Shown one piece after another: positions 58,686-64,000 of a stretch of DNA of 64,000 bases; position 1 is the first letter of the stretch, and each line of letters begins with the position of its first letter. Origin of the DNA: Chaetorhynchus papuensis (Eukaryota > Chordata > Aves > Passeriformes > Rhipiduridae); NCBI GenBank assembly GCA_013396525.1, contig VWYX01001125.1, positions 70,989 through 134,988 of the forward strand, given 5' to 3'. Made by a program: the position numbers and the translations under genes. The notes beneath the pieces are model-generated. The model was not told the origin of the DNA, did no database searches, and worked only from the letters and a program-made list of their open reading frames with translations.

Positions 58686-59559
58686 GTTTTGTTCTGCTCT
58701 GTGCCCCCCATCCTGAGCAGCAATTCCTCCCTGTGAAAGGAAGCTCAGGGAGGGATCAGCAGAACTGCCAGAGTTACAAGTTTTACAGACCTAAGCACAG
58801 TCGGATCAAGATGTTTCCCTTGACAAATGCAACGCTTCTGCAAAGTGATCCATTATCAGCCACACACTCTGGTCAGAAATAGCTGGCACAAGGAAGGTTC
58901 TTAGCAAAACCACAGCAAGAAAAGAACAAATCCCTGGCTGGCTCCTGTCCTCACATGAACTGCCAGAAATTCCTAATAACTTACTGGCTTAATTACAGCT
59001 ATTCTGGAGTTCCCGGACTTCTTTTGATTTGGAACAGAATACAGGTCCTCTTTCATTAGCTTTATTTTGGGGAACAAATATTTATATTGTGTTCATATCC
59101 ATGGGCAGACTAACCAAAAAAGGCAACTTTACAAGAAGCACTTTTATAAAGCCACCCCGAAAGGAAGAGATGCTGCTGTCACCTCTCTTCTTTTTTGTGG
59201 GGGAAAAGGAAGGGACTTTTTAATCTCTCAGCATCCCAAGTACTGGATGAAGGGATGCCATGAGTTCAAATTCCCCCATCTGCTTCAGTCCCAGCCCTAT
59301 TATAGGGGTGGCTGGGAACCTGGATTGAAACCTACAAAAAAAAAAAAACGTCCTGCAAAGAATCAAACTTCTGGGTTTTGCCAAAAACATGTCAAAAGTT
59401 GGGGCTTAAGCACAGGAATAGAGGCAGCTTCAACGTGGGCCACCCAAAGCCAGCCCTGTCCAGCAAGCAGCAGGGTGATGCCATCGTGAGCACCTGGAAC
59501 GTGGCACAGGGACAGCACCTGGGGCCAGAGGAAGGTGTGAGGGGGACAGAGGTATCCTA

Positions 59560-59690
59560 GAGCCACAGAACCCTTCAGGCTGGAAAAGCTCTCGAAGGCC
59601 ATGGAGTCCAGCCCCCAGCCCAACACTGCCCTCCTGCCAAAGCCAGCTCTGCTCCAGGCCACCCCGAGCCCCGAGGCTGCCGTGGGCTCT
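59560..59690 (-). mobile_element. CR1 LINE 3'-end fragment, minus orientation
   Basis: The plus strand reads 'agccacagaacccttcaggctggaaaagctctcgaaggcc' then 'gtccagcccccagcccaacactgccctcctgccaaagcc', the reverse complement of a CR1 3' end. It is short and diverged. Confidence 0.75.
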
Positions 59691-62600
59691 GCCTCTCACA
59701 CACCATCAGGGCAGGGATTTACTGCCTGCAAATGAATTTCAACATTTAAACTGTCCCGGCTCATCTGCAGAGCGGCTCTAATACACTTTAAGCTCCCTCG
59801 AACGTATAAATGCTTAAAGCTATTACAATCTCTTTGTTACTTTACGTTAGGCATCCCATTAACTATTTTCTTACTTGGATATAATCAGCGCTTACCATTA
59901 TTTGGAGATTAATTCTGGATAACAAGGACACACGGCCTGTCTCCTCTAGAGGCCAAGAGCTGGTTGGCAAAGGCAGGGCAGCCCTGCCATGACAGGGAGC
60001 CCCTGTCCTGACACCCTGGGGAGCATGGGACAGGACCCCAAAGCACGTTAGGATTTTCCATTTAAGCTTACACTCCTGACACACAGAGGGATCCGGTCCC
60101 CTCCCCGCTCAGCCACAACAGAAGCAAAGACATCCTTTCCCTTTTCCATCCCAGCACAAGGTGCTTGAAGTGCTCAGGCACTTGTATCTTGTGTAAATAT
60201 ATTTAGCAAATCAGAGCGAGTTCCATACTTCAGACATCCATCACTTTGCATATAAAACTGGCAGGAAAATTTCCATTCCAAGATCGCAAGGTTAAAATGC
60301 TGCACCTAACTAAAGCATCTATGAAAGGGAAATTAGAGCAATCCTTTACTTTGATAGAGCAATGAAAGTACATTAAAAAGGAATTCTTGGGGGTGTAAAC
60401 ATCAGCATGGGAGGAATTTTCAGGTGACAAATCAGCACGGCATCTCAGGATGCTTTTCCACGGCATCCCAATATCTCTGGCTTCAGCTTGGCTCGGGATC
60501 AGCCACAAGCCCAGCTCTTCTGGAAGAGAGCTGCAGTCAGCTCTCTGCCTGGCTGAAACCCACAGCGCAGGGCACTTACTCGTGCCCTTTGAACGTCTTC
60601 ACACCTTCTCGAGCCCCTTTTCCAGTTTATTGGGATTTCTGAACACCACTCTGCTCCTCCAAGCGTACCTCAGGCCCTCAGCTCACACCACCTGCACACC
60701 AACACCAACTCTGGTCCCCAGAGTTACCAGCTAATGCTCTGGGCATTACTTATTCCGATTTTTCAGCTACCACACCGTGAAGTTCATCATGGCCAGGCTC
60801 AACTGAGAGGTTTCTCAGCCTACTAATTACCCTGCCACCAGCAATTCCCTTACTCCAGGCTGAGATTTCACCAATTTTCTCAGTGTTACACGCATTCATC
60901 CTGCACTTGGCAATGACTGTCTCAGAGAAGACTGAGACCCATGCTGTCCCAAGAAATGGGGTGAATCATGTTGCTTCTAAGAAGAGTCAGGGCAACTGCA
61001 CACCATTCTGCTGAGAAGAGTCAGCTGGGAACTGGGGACAGCTGTGGAAAGAAGAGGATGCAGCAAGCAAGATCCTCCATGGATGGGAACCACCATGGCC
61101 CTGTCTAAAGCAGCAGCTTTCCAGCAATTAGCACTGATTAAGGATCTCTAATTTACCTCAATTTGCTGCAAAGTGACTCCAGCAGCAAGGCTGTCACTCA
61201 CAACACCCTTTGGAATCAGTGCCTAGGGCTGAGGTCAGTGAAACTGGGGGTTCTGGCTCTCCACCACAGCCCTGACAGAGTGCACGCTTTCTGTTCCCCA
61301 CATCTCAGCCTCTGAATTGCACAGGAAGCTCGGGAGATTTTTGTCTCCTTTGTAATTATCTGTATAGTGCCCCACTCTTCCTTCTTGCTCTCATTTTGTC
61401 CAGAAGAGTGTCCCTGATGGAGGAGCTCAGTGCTGCTCGGGGGACTGAGCCAGAAAGCGAGCACCATCGGGGTCCAGAGCCTTGGAAAACCCATGCACAG
61501 GAGCTCCCAGAGGGCCAAGGCCCGTCCCGTGTCACACGGCAGAACTGGGTCCTGCCCTTTCCTCTGGGGTCCCACTGACAAATTCCAGTTTTGCTTCCCT
61601 GTTTTCCTCCTAGCTGGTTCCTACACAACAGAAGAAGACACGGCTCAGTTTATTCTGTGGCTGTGGGGAAAAGCGAACACGCAGCACATGCAGATGAAGC
61701 AAAGTACACGGCAGGTCCCTCCGCAGTTATGCATTTTTCTTTATGGTGACAGGCAGGCTTAGAGCCCCATCTCCAGCATAAAAATCACATCAATCAATGT
61801 CAACACACTATTCATACATCAGAAAGACAACACTGGCTTTAAATAGGTACCAGCGGTTGCAGAAGACAAGGCGCTTCCAGAACTCCATCTCCGAAGAGCC
61901 TTTCATCTCACTCCGAATCTGAAAGCCCCTAAATATAGGACTACTGTTAAAAATTCATGAGCTTCACCAGCTATTTATCAAAGTCATGGAAATAGGATAT
62001 TTTCACAATGGTGAATGGCTTGACATTCATTACTAATAAGCAAATGTGCCCTTTATTACCATTTTAGAACAGAACATTGCTACCGATACCCAAGGAATGC
62101 TGCATTATCACCGGGCGTTAGCATCAGCTTTGCTACAACACGCACATCATTCCTGCCATCCAGATGCCTCACGCTCGTTAGTTCCCAAATGATGATGTGG
62201 ATGAGGCCAGCTTTGTGGAACCTGACTGCACGAGGCTCCCAGGAAGGTCTGTCCCAAAGGTGGGACAAAGGTGCCCTGGTGCCCCAGACCATGCCTAGAG
62301 CGATCCCTCCCTCCCTCCAGGCCCCTGGATGCTCTCAGCAGAGCCCGCTGGAGAGTCCCAGCTCCTCGGTGGCAGTGGCCACCGGACACAGGCAGCACTC
62401 CCTGCTCACTGCAGGGCTGCAGATCAGCAGCAGTGACACTGGTGTGGCTACAGCCCAGGTGACAGCCCAGGTGACAATGCTGACTGGGACATCATCAGTG
62501 GCAGCTCCTTCCACAGCCCACTCGCACCTCCTACCACAATCGCTTGACCTTAAAGGATCAATCAGAATGCAGCCTGACTTCCATGCAGAAGTGAAAGGAT

Positions 62601-64000
62601 AGTTCCTCTCTGTGATGGTTTAAGTTTTTTATGCCTTTTATATGTGCAAAACATTTATACAATCTCTGTGCTGACAAGGAAAAAGCATTCATTCCTGTCT
62701 GCTGGGAGAAAGGAGAAGCAGAGAGGAAGGAGGAACTTCCTCACATGACAAGAGAAAACTGGCCACAGAAACAGGGTGGCTTGATTTCAGTGGATCCCTG
62801 AGAATTTGTTCTTCCCAAAAGGGCTCTTGAGGTAACTTCACCAACAGCCATCAAGTGTAGATGAGCTGCTTCTTGCCCCGCCTGGGCAGAGAACACACAG
62901 TGGGCAGCTACACCTTTCATGCAGGGAGGCTTTTGCTGTGCTCTTCACCCACATGCCCCTTGTTCTCCCCCCTTCTTTGTTCCTTCCTTTTTCCAGCCGG
63001 AACAAGCCCGCACCAGGAGGTATTTATTAGGGTTTCCCGACCTTCACTCACTCTGGGTGAAGCACTGGGGGCTGTCCCCAGCCTGATGATCGGACTGCCC
63101 AACACACCCCAGCCATCCTCCACACAGCCTGTGTCTCCTGTGGGGAACGCCCATCCCTCGGCTGCCCTGGTCAGACCCCACTCATGGATCTCGCTCTGCT
63201 GTTTGAGCAGTCCCTTTTCCCAGCTGAACGGAGCACCAGGAATGCCGGGTCATGGATGTGTGCACACCGCGAGGCCTCCAGGCCCTCACAAGAGAGACAA
63301 CGGTGCACTCACAATTCTCTTCCTCCTTTAGAGAGCATCAGATCAGAGGGAGCTGCAAGGGCAGCTGTAATTACAGCTAAATCCCCACACAGGCAGGACT
63401 CTATTTTACGTGTGGCTGGAGAAAGGACCATCTGTTTTATGAAGGTACTACTGGGCTCTTTCTTCATTTTCTTTTTTATCCCAATTACATTCTTTTCCTC
63501 CCCTTCCTCCCCAAATGGAAGCACTGCCTTGGTAATATCGAGAGTCTTAGAATAAGATGATCTTTTCAAATGAGAGAGTCTTTAAAGTGGGATTATACCT
63601 TACAGCAGCAAACTAGTCTTTCAATCAATTCCAGAGGACACACTTACAACTTCATTACTCTGCAAGAGCCTACATTTATGGTGAAACAAATGAGAAGCAT
63701 TTAGAGGAAGTGCCTCCAGCCTCTCCTTCGCTGAGCACCCCAGAGCTGCACGCTGGTGCTCCTCCAGAGCTTCAGGCTTGCCAGAGGAGGAGGAAGGGTG
63801 TGGTCCTGGTTTCAGAGGTGCCACCAGCCAGCAGGAAGCTGAGGATGGACAGGCATTGACCACCTTCAGCTGCTGGGCCCAAATATGGACGATGTGCTGC
63901 TGCCTGTGCCCTGACTCACACGAAATCCATCAATCCCATCCCATCCCAACACGCAGCTACAGAGGGCACTTCAATAGACCAGGGCTATCCCCTTGTCTGC

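Larger units (their letters stand above)
54283..64000 (-). other. Upstream SLC24A3 intron sequence (9.7 kb, incomplete)
   Basis: Sequence 5' of the first recognised exon. It contains a 14-16-bp tandem repeat at 55352-55395, an 11-bp repeat at 56700-56732, an AT microsatellite, and CR1 fragments at 58430-58685 and 59560-59690. I searched the minus strand for the N-terminal exon (signal peptide, basic and Pro-rich start) and did not find it. The repeat-free AT-rich blocks at about 59720-59890 and 61790-62060 could be conserved non-coding elements, but this cannot be judged from one sequence. Confidence 0.75.

Noticed and set aside
59334..59350. Poly-A run that could mark a processed pseudogene
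   Set aside because: No spliced-gene-like sequence precedes it on the plus strand and no target-site duplication is visible.
54283..64000. N-terminal exon of SLC24A3
   Set aside because: No minus-strand segment here gave a plausible signal peptide or N-terminal region with a donor in the required phase; the exon must lie further upstream.

Overview
The window is nuclear DNA from a vertebrate, most likely a bird. The signs are widely spaced exons with GT-AG introns, several 5'-truncated CR1 LINE copies (the dominant LINE of sauropsids), a few degraded MIR-like SINE pieces, compact introns and one assembly gap of Ns. No prokaryotic-type operon, CRISPR array, rRNA, tRNA or intact mobile element was seen.

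One protein-coding gene accounts for all the coding signal. It is SLC24A3 (NCKX3), a K+-dependent Na+/Ca2+ exchanger, read on the minus strand. Fifteen consecutive exons were placed to the base, from 54282 down to the stop codon at 6777-6779. Every junction has GT/AG and every codon phase joins, giving 556 continuous residues. The 5' exon or exons (N-terminus, signal peptide region, promoter) lie beyond position 64000. The encoded part holds the end of the first extracellular segment, the N-terminal membrane cluster with the alpha-1 repeat, the large cytosolic loop with an Asp/Glu-rich tract, and the C-terminal membrane cluster with the alpha-2 repeat. The key ion-site acids are all present.

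Layout from left to right: 1-4190 is downstream flank. About 4195-6776 is the probable 3' UTR, ending at an ATTAAA signal followed by a GU-rich element and containing a striking G/U-rich tract. At 6777-7954 are the last two exons. A long intron with a 1.3-kb CR1 reverse-transcriptase remnant follows. A dense cluster of ten exons at 15.9-25.8 kb encodes alpha-2, the loop and a 26-bp microexon. At 25.8-31.6 kb is an intron with a 46-bp minisatellite interrupted by 861 Ns, a CpG-rich patch and an (ATCC)n microsatellite. From 31.6 to 54.3 kb, five exons are separated by long introns. From 54.3 to 64 kb is part of the first intron(s), with two CR1 pieces and some AT-rich, repeat-free blocks.

I found no undescribed gene system. 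The most interesting items are the minisatellite that is open in all three minus frames and sits next to a CpG cluster, an exact 60-bp tandem duplication whose unit has inverted ends, the 26-bp microexon, and the G/U-rich 3' UTR tract.
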